Positions 40,144 to 52,100 of a stretch of DNA of 64,000 nt are shown piece by piece. Every line of letters starts with the position of its first letter. Positions within the stretch are counted from its first letter, which is position 1. Below the pieces are notes generated by a model that was not told where the DNA came from, searched no databases, and was given only the letters and a program-made list of their open reading frames with translations. Made by a program: the position numbers and the translations under genes. Source of the stretch: Gillisella vitis (lineage in GTDB: Bacteria > Pseudomonadota > Alphaproteobacteria > Rhizobiales > Rhizobiaceae); NCBI RefSeq assembly GCF_014204625.1, contig NZ_JACHLU010000001.1, positions 124,001 through 188,000 of the forward strand. Reading direction: 5' to 3'.

Positions 40144-43100
40144 AAGTGAGATCTGCCATGACTGAGAAAAACAACGGATACGACAAGCGCCAGCTTCTCA
40201 AGCAGCTCCTTCTTGATGGCCGAGAGGGGCCAAAACAGCAGGGCATTGCCATCATCGGCATGAGCGGTCGCTATCCCGATGCCGAAACACTCGACCAGTT
40301 CTGGGACAATCTCACGCAAGGCCGCGACAGTGTAACAGAAGTGCCGTCCGAGCGCTGGCGCTGGCAGGATCATTTTGATCCGCAGCCGCATACATTCGGC
40401 AAGACCTACAGCCGATGGGGCGCGTTTTTGACCGATGTGGACAAGTTTGATCCGCTGTTCTTCCATATCTCGCCCGCCGAGGCCGAGGGCATGGACCCGC
40501 AGGAACGGCTGTTTCTGGAAGCATCATGGCAGGTTCTGGAAGATGCAGGCTACACGCCTGCGCGTCTGACCCGCGCCAGCAACCGCATTGGCGTGTTTGC
40601 AGGCGTGATGTACGGCGATTATGAATGGCTGAGCGCGCAGGCAACAACGCTGGGTGTAGAAACGTCTGCCCATGCGGCTTACTGGTCCATCGCCAACCGG
40701 GTCTCCTATGTTCTCGATTTGCAGGGGCCGAGCTTTGCGGTGGATTCCGCCTGCTCATCCTCGCTCACAGCCATTCATCTTGCGTGCGAAAGCATCCGGC
40801 GCGGCGAGTGCGAGGCCGCGATTGCCGGTGGTGTCAATCTCATCCTGCATCCCATGCATTACGCCAGATTGTCGGGTATGCTCTCCACAGATGGGCGCTG
40901 CAAAAGCTTTGGCGAAGGCGGCAATGGCTTTGTGGCGGGTGAAGGCGTCGGTGCCGTGCTGCTCAAGTCGCTCGAACAGGCGGAGAAAGATGGAGACCGG
41001 ATTTATGCGGTCATTCGCGGCTCTGCCATCAATGCCGGCGGACGCACCAATGGCTATACCGTGCCCAATCCGAAGGCGCAGGGCAATGCCATTGCGGCAG
41101 CGCTTGACTCCGCGGGCCTTTCCGCACGGCGCTTGAGCTATATCGAGGCCCATGGCACCGGCACAGCGCTGGGCGATCCCATTGAAATTGCCGGATTGGC
41201 GTCGTCTTTTGCCCGTTCAACCCAGGATGTCCAATTTTGCGCCATTGGTTCGGTGAAATCCAATATCGGCCACATTGAATCGGCGGCAGGCGTTGCCGGG
41301 CTCACCAAAGTGGTGCTGCAATTGCGCCACCGCGAGCTGGTTCCATCGCTGCATTCGCAAGCGCTCAATCCCGCGCTTGAGCTGACACAAACTCCCTTCC
41401 GGGTTCAACGGCAGCGGCAAGCCTGGCCACAAAGCCCGGATGGTCAGCCGCGTTTGGCCGGTGTCAGCTCTTTTGGCGGTGGCGGGGCCAATGCCCATAT
41501 TATTATTGAGGAATATATCGGACAAAAGGTTGAAGCGCAGGCGGAAACGGGGGTCATCGTGCTATCGGCACGCAATGACGCAGCCTTGCGCCGCTCGGCC
41601 CAACGGCTTGCAGATCACATCCAACATCGCATGAATGCGGGCGAAAACCACGATTATGAAGGCTTCAGCCTCGGCGCTCTGGCCCATACGCTTCAGCATG
41701 GCCGCGAAGCCATGGAAGAACGCCTGTCTTTCATAGCCTCCAGTCTGAAGGAGGTGCGTGATAGATTGAACGATTTTGCCCGCACGGGCGAAACGCGGGG
41801 TATCCATCGCGGCTCGACCTTGAAGGATCAATCCAGCCTCGCTGCGATGTTTCAAGGTGATGCAGGCGATGGTTTCCGCCGGATGCTGATGGCCGAAAAG
41901 CGCCTGAAGGAACTGGCGGAACTTTGGGCAAAGGGTCTCGAGGTCGATTGGCAGGCACTGAATGAAGGCCGCCACTTTAAGCCGATCTCCCTGCCGACTT
42001 ATCCGTTTGAGCGCAAGCGCTACTGGATCAGCGATCTGCCAAAGGTGGCTCCGGTGGTCAGCACGCAAACGGCGCTTGTCGATGATCCGCGCGGCGATTT
42101 TTATTACCGCCCCATATGGGTGCCGTATGCTGATATGCCAGCGTCTGAAGCCAGAGGCCGCACTGTTGTTTTGGCCCCGCGCGGCAGCGCCGATCTGGCC
42201 CGCACACTTGCCCGACGCACAGGAGCCGAGCTGCTCTGGCTGCAAACAACCAATAGTCCAGACGCACTTGACCTGATCTCGGACGCTGGCGAAAGCGTGC
42301 GGCTGGAAGGCTACAGTGGCCCGCTTGACATTTATTTCCTTGGCGGTGTGCAGCCGGAAGGGATTGCGCCAGAAGATACGGCGGCAATTTCCACCGCACA
42401 GAATCAGGGGCTGTTGTCGCTGTTGCGGCTGTCTCGGATTTTGATGCGCAATTCGCAGATTCAACCGCGCCTCAAGATCATTGCCAATGATGTGCATGAC
42501 GCCTTTGGCACGCCATCGCGCAACGCGCAGGCGGCGGGGCTGTTTGGCTTTGCGCAGGTGTTGGCAACAGAACAGCCCGCGTGGGGCATTGCTGCTTTCG
42601 ATCTTTCTTTTACCGAGGATTTGACAATCGATACGGTCAGCGCATGGCTGCTGGCACAGCCGTGGTCACTCTCTGGTGGTCTGGTGCTGCGCAGGCAGGG
42701 GCAATCGTTCCAGCGCAGGCTGGAGGCGTTGGACCTTCCCGCCGTCACCACCTCGGCTTTCCGGCAAAATGGCGTGTACCTGATCATTGGCGGCACGGGT
42801 GGCATTGGCCGGATCCTGACCCGCCATCTGGTGGAGCGCTACAATGCAAGGGTGGTCTGGGTCGGACGTCGCACCCCTGATGCGACAGTACAGACCGAGA
42901 TGTCAGCACTGTGCAAGACCAGCAATCAGGTCAGCTTCATTGCCGCCGATGCGGCCCATCACGATGACCTTGTGCGCGTCATTGCGCAGGTGAAAGCGCT
43001 GCATGGCGCGCTCAACGGTGTCATCCATTCCGCCATGGACCTGCAAAGTGCCACGATTGCGAAAAGCGATGAGGCGCTGTTTCGGGCAGCGATTGCGGTC

Positions 43101-46100
43101 AAAACCGATGGAATTGCCGCCCTCGCCCGTGCAACAGCCCATGAAGGTCTTGATTTTCTGGCGCTTTTCTCTTCCTCCGGGGCTTTTGGCAATTGGGCGG
43201 GCACAGCGGGCTATACCGCTGGCGTGTCTTTTGAAGATGCCGTTGGGCGACAACTGGCAATGCTGCGGCCCTATCCGGTCAAGGTCATCAATTGGGGCTA
43301 TTGGGGCGAAGTTGGCTCTGGGGCGCGTCCGGGTATCAAAACCATGTTTGATGCCAAAGGCGTTCCGGCCTTTTCAGCTGAAGAGGGGTTGGAGGCCATT
43401 GAGCGGATTCTGGCCGGGCCTGCATCGCAGGTCATGCCGATCCTTGCAGAGGCAGGTGTTCTACAGCACATGGGGCTTGATGAGACGCGGAAGGGAGAGG
43501 CCCGCCCTGCGGCCTATTCTCCCGTGCTGCACAGCATTGTACCCCGGCTGGCATCACTGACACCGCAGAGCGATCAGGTTTACGCCACATGGGAAGCGTT
43601 TGATGAACTGGAGCAGATTTCGCGTCCGGCTCTGTTGGGTGTGTTTCAGCGCATGGGCGTGTTTCGCACCCCCGGCGAGCGGCATGACCGGGAAGCCCTT
43701 CGGGTTCAGCTTGCCATCCATGGGAAATTCACCCGGCTTTATGATGCGCTTTTGGGCACGCTTGCCGAATCCGGCTATCTGACGCTGGAGGGGGCTGAGG
43801 TTTGCACCGCACTTGACCCGGCCGCATTGCCCTTTGTTCCGGGGCCGTACATGGAGCAATTGACGGCCCGCAAAGAAGCGCTGTTGCAGCGCAGCCCAGA
43901 TATTGAGGCGACTATCCAGCTGATCTGGATTTTCCTCGAAGACTATCCAGACATCTTGCAGGGCAAGCGCGCCGCCACCGACATCATGTTCCCCGGCTCA
44001 TCGATGAAGCTGGTGCAGGGTTTCTATAAGGGCAATGCCCTGACCGATTGGTATAATACGCTGGTTGCCCATGCCGTGCAGGCCTGCATTGAAGCGCGGC
44101 TGCCCGCGCTGGGAGCGGGGGCAAAAATCCGCATTATTGAGCTGGGCGCAGGAACCGGCGCAACAACCGAGCGGGTGTTGAACACCATCGGCCATCTGTC
44201 CGAGCGGATTGATTATACCTATACCGACATCTCTCCTGCCTTTCTGGAGCTTGGCCGCAGCAGTGTCGGCGCGCGCTGGAACTGCTTTACCTTCAAGGTG
44301 CTCAATCTTGAGCACAGTCTGGAAAAACAAGGCTTTACCCCCGGCAGTTTTGACATTGTGCTGGCCACCAATGTCGTCCATGCCACGAAAAACCTCAGAA
44401 ACACCCTGACCAGTGCCAAGCGCCTGCTAAAACCGAATGGCTGGATGGTGATGAATGAGCTGACAACGGTGCGGGCCATTGTCACCATTCCCGGCGGGGT
44501 GCTGGACGGCTGGTGGCTGTTTGAAGATGAAGCGCTGCGCATTCCCGGCTCGCCCCTCAGCAAGCCACAAATCTGGCGTGGTCTGTTGTCTGAAGCCGGT
44601 TTTCACCGCATCGAAGCCTTTGGCGGTTCGGCGGTGAAGGGCAAGATTCTCGGCCAGCATGTGTTTGTGGCAGAAAGCGATGGCATTTTGCCGGAGCGGA
44701 TGGCGGCCAAACCGAGTGCCGTGCCGATCATAGAGCAAACACCAGTCGTTGCAGAGGTCAAGCAGCCGGACGTCGCGGTGGAAGGCCTGATCGAGCAGGA
44801 TATTGCCGATGCGGTAAAAACGGTGCTGCGGTTGGACGAGTTGGCATTGAACCGGGCCTTGGCCGATTACGGTTTTGACTCGCTCACCGGCGTCAAGGTG
44901 GTCAGTGCGCTCTCAGAGCTTTACGCCACAGAACTGTCAATCGATTCCTTCTTTGAATATCCCACCGTCCGCGAGCTGGCACGCCATTTTGCCGCACAAG
45001 GCATTGGGCCAGAGGGGAGAGCCGTCACACCAGAGATTGCGGCAACGCCGAGTATGCCGGCAACGTCGTCTCATGCTGAATTGCGTATTTCTGAATCATT
45101 TCATGAGGTTGTGCCGCAGTCAGTGCGGACGCCGGTTGACATCACCCAGATGAAAGACACGGTTGCACCTCTGTCTGCCGGGCAGCGTGGCCTCTATGCG
45201 TTTTCACAACTGGCACCTCAAAGCTATGCTTATAATCTGCCGCTGGCCTTTACTGTGCTGGCGGGTCTGGATGTTGAGGCGCTGCGGCGGGCGCTGCAAA
45301 GCATATGGGATCGTCATCCGGGCTTGCGTGCGCGTTTTCGGCAAATCAATGGCGAGGTGCAACAGGTGTTTGCGGCGGCTGACGCTGTGTGGTTTGAGCG
45401 CCGCGTGCTGCCTGCCGGACGGGAGGAGGAGCACCGCACTCTTGTGCGGGCCGTGATGCGCCAGCCTTTTGATCTCACGACCGGCCCGCTGATGAAGGCG
45501 GTGCTGTTTGAGCGCGAGGCAGCAAAGCCCATTCTGCTGTTGAATTTCCATCACATTGTTTTTGATGGCATGTCGATCCAGCTGTTTCTGGAGGAGTTGC
45601 AGGGCTTTTATGGCTTTGAAACCACGGGCAAACCTTTCCAGCCGCCCTTGCCAAAACGCAATTATGCCGACTTCGTTGCATGGGAGCAGGCTCTTCTGGA
45701 GAGCAGCGAGGGCGAGCGCTTGCGTCGCTACTGGCATGACAGATTATCTGGCCCCATTGCACCACTGGAACTGCCAACCGACCGCTCACATCCAGCGCAA
45801 CCGTCTTTTGCGGGCGAGAGTGTGGAACTGGAGCTGGACCCCACGCTGATGCGGCGGCTGCGAAGCCTCGCCAGCCAGCAGGGCACAACCATGTTCTCCG
45901 TCATGCTGGCGGCCTATAACCTGATCCTCAACCGCTATAGCGGCCAGACGGATATTCTTGTGGGTGCTCCGGTGGCCGTGCGCCCCGATGAATTTGGTGA
46001 TGTGCTGGGCTATTGCATCAACATGGCCGTGCTGCGCTCAGACCTGTCTGGTGATCCGACCTTCCAGGAGCTGGTGCAACGGCTCAAAACCACCGTGCGC

Positions 46101-49100
46101 GAGGCCATGGACCACGCACGCTATCCCTTCATTCGCATTGCCGAGGAGCTTGGCCAGCGGGCAGGCGGCGGCGGCAATCTGCTGCGCGCCGTGTTTTACT
46201 TCCAAAACTGGGTGAAGGCGGTGCAGAATGTGCCGCTGCCGCTGGAGCTTTATCCCGGCATTCATCAGGAGGGTGAATTTGATCTCACCTTTGAAATCAC
46301 CGATGAAAGCGACCGCTGCCGCTTTTTGCTGAAATACAACCCGGACCTGTTTGATGAGGCGACAATCCGGCGCATGGGTGCGCATTATCGCCATATTCTG
46401 GAGCAGGTGGTTGATACGCCGGAGTGCCGCCTCTCGGCTTTCGATCTGGTGACTCCAGCCGAGCAGACCGTGCTGAAAAGCTGGAATGCCACAAATACGG
46501 CCTATCCTGAGCAATTTTGCCTGCATGAGTTGATTGATCGGCAAAGCCTCTCGACACCGCAAAAATGCGCGGTCCGCTTCGAAGGAGAGCAACTGAGCTA
46601 TGGCGCGTTGACGCAACGCTCCAACTGGCTGGCAAGCCACCTGCAATCGCTGGGCTTGCGTCCGGGGATGCGGGCGGGGATCATGCTGTCACGCTCGCTT
46701 GAACTGCCCGTTGTGCTGCTGGCCGTGCTAAAAACGGGAGCGGCCTATGTGCCGCTTGATCCCACCTATCCGGTGGAGCGACTGGCCTATATTTGCGGCG
46801 ATGCGGATCTGAAATTCATCATCACCGATGCCAGCGCCAGCAACGTCGCCTTGTCCGATGCCATTGTCCGCATTGATCTTGGCAGCTTGCGCCAACGCAT
46901 GACAGACAATGTCCTGCCAATGGCCCCACTTGGCACCAGCAATCCAACCGATGCTGCTTATGTCATCTACACCTCCGGCTCCACGGGTCAGCCCAAGGGG
47001 GTCGAGGTTGGCCATCGGGCAGTCGTCAACTTCCTCACAGCCATGCAGCGCACTCTTGGCATTTCGGCGCTGGATCGGCTGCTGGCAGTCACCACCATCA
47101 GCTTCGACATTGCCGGACTGGAACTCTACCTGCCGCTGTTTGTTGGCGGCGAGGTTGAGATTGCTTCCAGCGACATGGCCCGCGATGGGCGGGCGCTGGC
47201 GGCCAGATTGTCGTCCGGTGAGATTTCAGTGCTTCAGGCAACCCCTGCCACATGGCAAATGCTGATCTCCGCTGGATGGCGCGGCGGCAGCCGTCTCAAA
47301 ATCTTGTGCGGTGGCGAGGCCCTGGGGCAGGATCTGGCTGACAGGCTGCTGGAGCGCAGCGACGATGTCTGGAACCTTTATGGACCAACAGAAACCACCA
47401 TCTGGTCCTCTGCCAAGCGCTTGAAGCATGGCGAGGCTGTGACCATTGGCCGACCGATTGCCAATACCGAATTTTACGTGCTGGATGCCCATCTCAAGCC
47501 GGTGCCGATTGGCATGGCGGGAGAGCTGTATATTGGCGGCGACGGGTTGGCCCATGGCTATCTCAATCGCCCTGATCTGACGGCAGAGCGTTTCATTTCG
47601 CATCCCTTCGCGCAATCAAGCACGGCTCGGCTTTACCGCACGGGTGATCTGGCCAAATACCGGGCCGATGGTGAGGTCGTCTATCTCGGGCGCAATGATC
47701 AGCAGTTGAAGGTGCGCGGTTTCCGGGTGGAGGCCGGAGACATTGAGGCCGCCTTGCGCAAACTGGACTTTATCGAGGATGCCGTTGTGGTGGTGCGGCA
47801 GGAGCGGCAACTGGTGGGCTTTGCGACATTGCGACCCCACGCCGCGCTGCCTGCCTATGAGGTCTGGCAGGAGGCGCTTGGCAGCCTGTTGCCTGCCCAT
47901 ATGATCCCGGCGCAACTGATTGCCGTTCAGGCTTTTCCGCAAACGCTCAATCGCAAGATTGACCGCAAACACTTGGCGCAAGCACCGCTTGAGAGCTTGC
48001 AGCAGGCGCAAACCACTTCAGACACTGCAAAGGTTTTGCCCGTGTCAAAAGATGGAATGGCGCAGCTGACGGCAGAGCTGCTGGCTATTGTTTCTGCCAT
48101 TGTTGGCCTTGCGGAAAGAGACATTCCGCTGGATGCGCCCTTTGGGCAATATGGTATGGATTCGGTGCGCTTCACCGAATTGAGCGTGGAGCTTGGCCGT
48201 AGGCTGAATGTCAATGTTGGCCCCAATCTGTTTTATCAACATGCAAGCATCCGCCGCCTTGCGGCCCATCTGCTGGCAACGCAGACGGAGCTTACAGCGC
48301 GTTTTGCGCAAAGCCCTGCACCTGTTCTGGCGGCCTCTCCGGCCGCTGTCGCTGCCGTCACCAAGCCTTCTTTGGCGCGGCACGATGATGATGCGATTGC
48401 TGTGGTGGGCATGGCGGGCATGTTCCCGCAATGCGATGATCTTCAGGCGTTTTGGGATGCGCTTGCCGAGGGGCGTGATCTGGTCAGTGAAATTCCGGCA
48501 GACCGCTGGAACTGGCGTGATTATCAAGCCGATGCCAATGGCAAGCCGATTTCCCGTTGGGGTGGTTTCCTGTCGCAGGTTGATCGCTTCGATCCGCATG
48601 TGTTCGGCATTTCGCCGCGTGAGGCGGAGTGGATGGACCCGCAGCAGCGGCTGATGCTGGAAGCCGTCTGGTCGGCGGTGGAAAATGCCGGGCAGAAGCC
48701 TTCCGATTTTGCGGGCAGCCGCACCGGCGTTTTTGTCGGTGTGACCAATTCGGATTATGGCAATCTGGTCAATCGCCTCGGTGCGGTGGAAGGGCATACG
48801 CTGACAGGTGTTGCCCATACCATTATTGCCAACCGGATTTCCTTCCAGTTTGACCTGAAGGGGCCAAGCGAAGTGATTGACACCGCCTGCTCCAGCTCGC
48901 TTGTGGCGGTGCGCCGGGCCATGGAAGCCATTCGGGCGGGCCATTGTGATCAGGCCTTTGCGGGGGGCGTCAATGTCATCCTCAGCCCTGAAATTTATGT
49001 GGCGCTGAGCAAGGCCAATATGCTCAGTCCAGATGGACGCTGCCGCGCCTTTGACCATCGGGCCAATGGCTATGTTCGTGGTGAAGGGGTTGGCGTGGTG

Positions 49101-52100
49101 CTGCTCAAGCGGCTTGGTGCCGCCAGAGCCGATGGCAATCCGGTTTTGGCAATCCTGCGTGGAAGTGCGGAAAATCACGGCGGGCGCGCCAATTCGCTCA
49201 CGGCACCGAATCCGAACGCGCAGGCGGAATTGATTGTTGCGGCGCATCGGGATGCGGGCTTTGCTGCGGCCAGCATCACCTATCGGGAAGCGCACGGCAC
49301 AGGAACCGCCCTGGGTGATCCGATTGAGGTGGATGGCCTGAAGGCAGCGCTTGAAGACTTGCAGCCGGATGGCATTGCAACGCCATGTGCTCTTGGTTCG
49401 GTGAAGACCAATATTGGTCATCTGGAGGCCGCGGCGGGCATTGCCGGGCTGATCAAGATCATCCTGTCAATGCAGCACGAGACCATCCCGGCCAGCCTGC
49501 ATTTTGAACGGCAGAATCCCAATCTCGATTTTGGCCGATCCGGCCTGTTCGTTGCGCAGCAAAAAAGCGCATGGAACCGGCAGTCTGATGGGCAGGGTGG
49601 GCTCTATCCACGCCGGGCGGGCATTAGCTCCTTTGGCTTTGGCGGCACAAATGCCCATGTGATTGTGGAGGAAGCACCGGTCGAACCACGCCCTGTTGAA
49701 ACACACGCCGGACCTTATCTGGTGCTGCTATCGGCAAAGCGAGATGATCGGCTGATCGCGGCGGCAGAACGCCTGCGGGCCTTCATCGATAGCCCGTCGA
49801 TTTCCGAGGCTGATCTTGCCTCCATTGCCTTTACCTCACAGGTGGGCCGCGAGGCGATGGACGTGCGTTTGGCGCTGGTGGTTGATCATCTTGGTGGCCT
49901 GACAGCCGGGCTTGATGCTTTCATTGCCGGTCGCCATGACATGGCCGCCGTTTACCACGGTCGTGTTGGCGCGGGCGGGGCCGGGCTTGGTATGCTGGAC
50001 GGTGTCAGCGACACCATGGCTGAAGTGATGATCGAGCGCCGCCAGATCGATGGTCTGGCACGGCTCTGGGTCAGCGGCGTCTCCGTGGATTTCCAGAAGC
50101 TGTATAGCACCGGCCAGCCAAAACGTATGGCTCTGCCGAGCTATCCTTTCGCCAGACAGCGCTATTGGCTGGCCGAGGCACCTGTTGCACCCGGCGGTGT
50201 CAGCAGAGCCTCTGGTTTCGATGGGCTTCATCCGTTTATCGACAGCAATTGCTCGACGCTGGATGGCGTTGCATTCGTCAAGCATGTCCGGCCTGATGAT
50301 GTTGTTCTGCGCGATCATCGCATCGGCAATGCGCCCATTCTGCCCGCTGTGGTCTATCTGGAAATGGCGCGCGCCGCAGGCGAGGCGGCCCGACCGGGCA
50401 CGCGCATTCGCACAATCAGCAATCTGGTCTGGCTCAACCCCGTCTCCTTTTTGGCTGGGGAAACCGAGGGCCGGGATTTGATTGTCAACCTTCAGCGCAA
50501 GTCCTCCGGCACAGAATATCGGATGACCTCGACCGTGGATGGAAAAACGCTCACCCATGCGCAAGGACACCTTGGGTTTGAGGATGAGGCAGAAAAGCTG
50601 GAGCCTTTGAGAGTTGATCTCGCCGCAGCGCAGGCACGGTGCCCCGACCGGCTGGAGGGTGCGGATTGCTATCGTCGCCTGACAGAGCGCGATTTTCATT
50701 ATGGACCAAGCTTTCAGGTTCTGCGCACGCTTTACCGCTCTGCCAACCGCGATGAGGTTCTGGCCTTCATCGAGCTTGCGCCGACACAGGCCGCGGAGCT
50801 GGAAACGGTGGTTCTGCACCCGGCGGTGATGGATGCCGCCTTGCAAACCGTGAGCGGGTTGATTGGCGATGGTGACGGAGGGCTGCAATTGCCCTTTGCG
50901 GCAGCCGCAGTCACCAGTTTTGCACCCTTGCAGAGCCATTGCCGTGTCCATGCCCGCACCGCAGGCGAGGCGGCCAATGCGACGTTTTTCGATGTCCATA
51001 TCACCGACACAACAGGGGCGGTGCTGGTGAAGATCGACCGGCTGCAATTGCGCAAGATTGCGCCCGATACCGTCAGAAGCGATATGCAGTCTGTTGCGCA
51101 TCCTCCGATCACGATTGCTTACGACTGGGTGGCAAGCGAACGCTTCAGCCCGGCGGCAGCACTTGGCACAGTGTTGGTGATGGCCGACAACCCAGCCGTT
51201 GCGGCGACACTCCAAAACAGCGGGCGCACAGAGCGCGTGGTCTGGATAAAGACAGGAGCAGCATTCGAGGCAAGGGCGGATGGTTCTTTCACCCTTCGCA
51301 CCGCCTCGGAGGAGGATTTTTCAAAGGCGTTTGAGCGGTTACAGGCTTCCAACGTCATCCCCGAGAAAATTCTCATCATTACCTCACCAGAAAATGCCGA
51401 ACAGGCGGTTGAGCAAAGTTTCTTCCGGCTTGCGGCCCTGAGCAAGGCGTTGCCGCGCACATTTGCAGGTCAAAAATTTGACCTTCTGCTGCTTCACGGC
51501 CAAGATCATCAGGCAGCCTTTGGCGCAATCGGCGGCTTTGCCCAGACGCTGGCCGCTGAAAATTCCAATCTTGCCCTGAAATGCGTCTCTCTGGATGCCA
51601 TGAGTGACATTGCTGCTTGCATCACAATTGCTCTTGAAGAGTTTTCGGATTTCGGCGAGGTCGGTGCCGATATTCGCTATAGCCATGGCCAACGCTGGGT
51701 CAAAAAGCCTGTTCATCTCGACCTCAAGCCCGGTTTGGCCGCGATGGATCTCAGCGGTGGTCCGGTGCTGATCACTGGCGGGGCGGGGGCGCTTGGCCTG
51801 CTGTTTGCGCGCCATCTTCTGGCGCGGGGTGCAAGCAGCATTGCCTTGTGTGGCACCCGTCCACTGGAGGGCGCGCGCGCCTCAGCCATTGACAGCTTGC
51901 GGGCTACGGGTGTCGATATTCGCTATTATCAGGCGGATGTGTCGCGGCCAGACGATGTGCACCGGCTGGTGAACGAAATCCGCAACCGACAAGGTCCGAT
52001 CATCGGGGTCATCCATGCGGCGGGTGTGTTGCAGGACGGTTTGATCCTGCGGCAAGACCGCAGCGCGATGGAGAGGGTGCTGGCCCCCAAGGTGCAAGGC

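Noticed and set aside
45150..46470. Condensation domain as a heterocyclisation (Cy) domain
   Set aside because: The motif is HHIVFDG, not DxxxxD, and the A domain code is for glycine, not Ser/Thr/Cys.
48045..49421. Long antisense open frames of about 458 aa (also at 49836-51215 and 54699-56075)
   Set aside because: They recur opposite homologous KS, ACP and DH segments, as expected from G+C-rich codon bias on the other strand; none shows a protein family.
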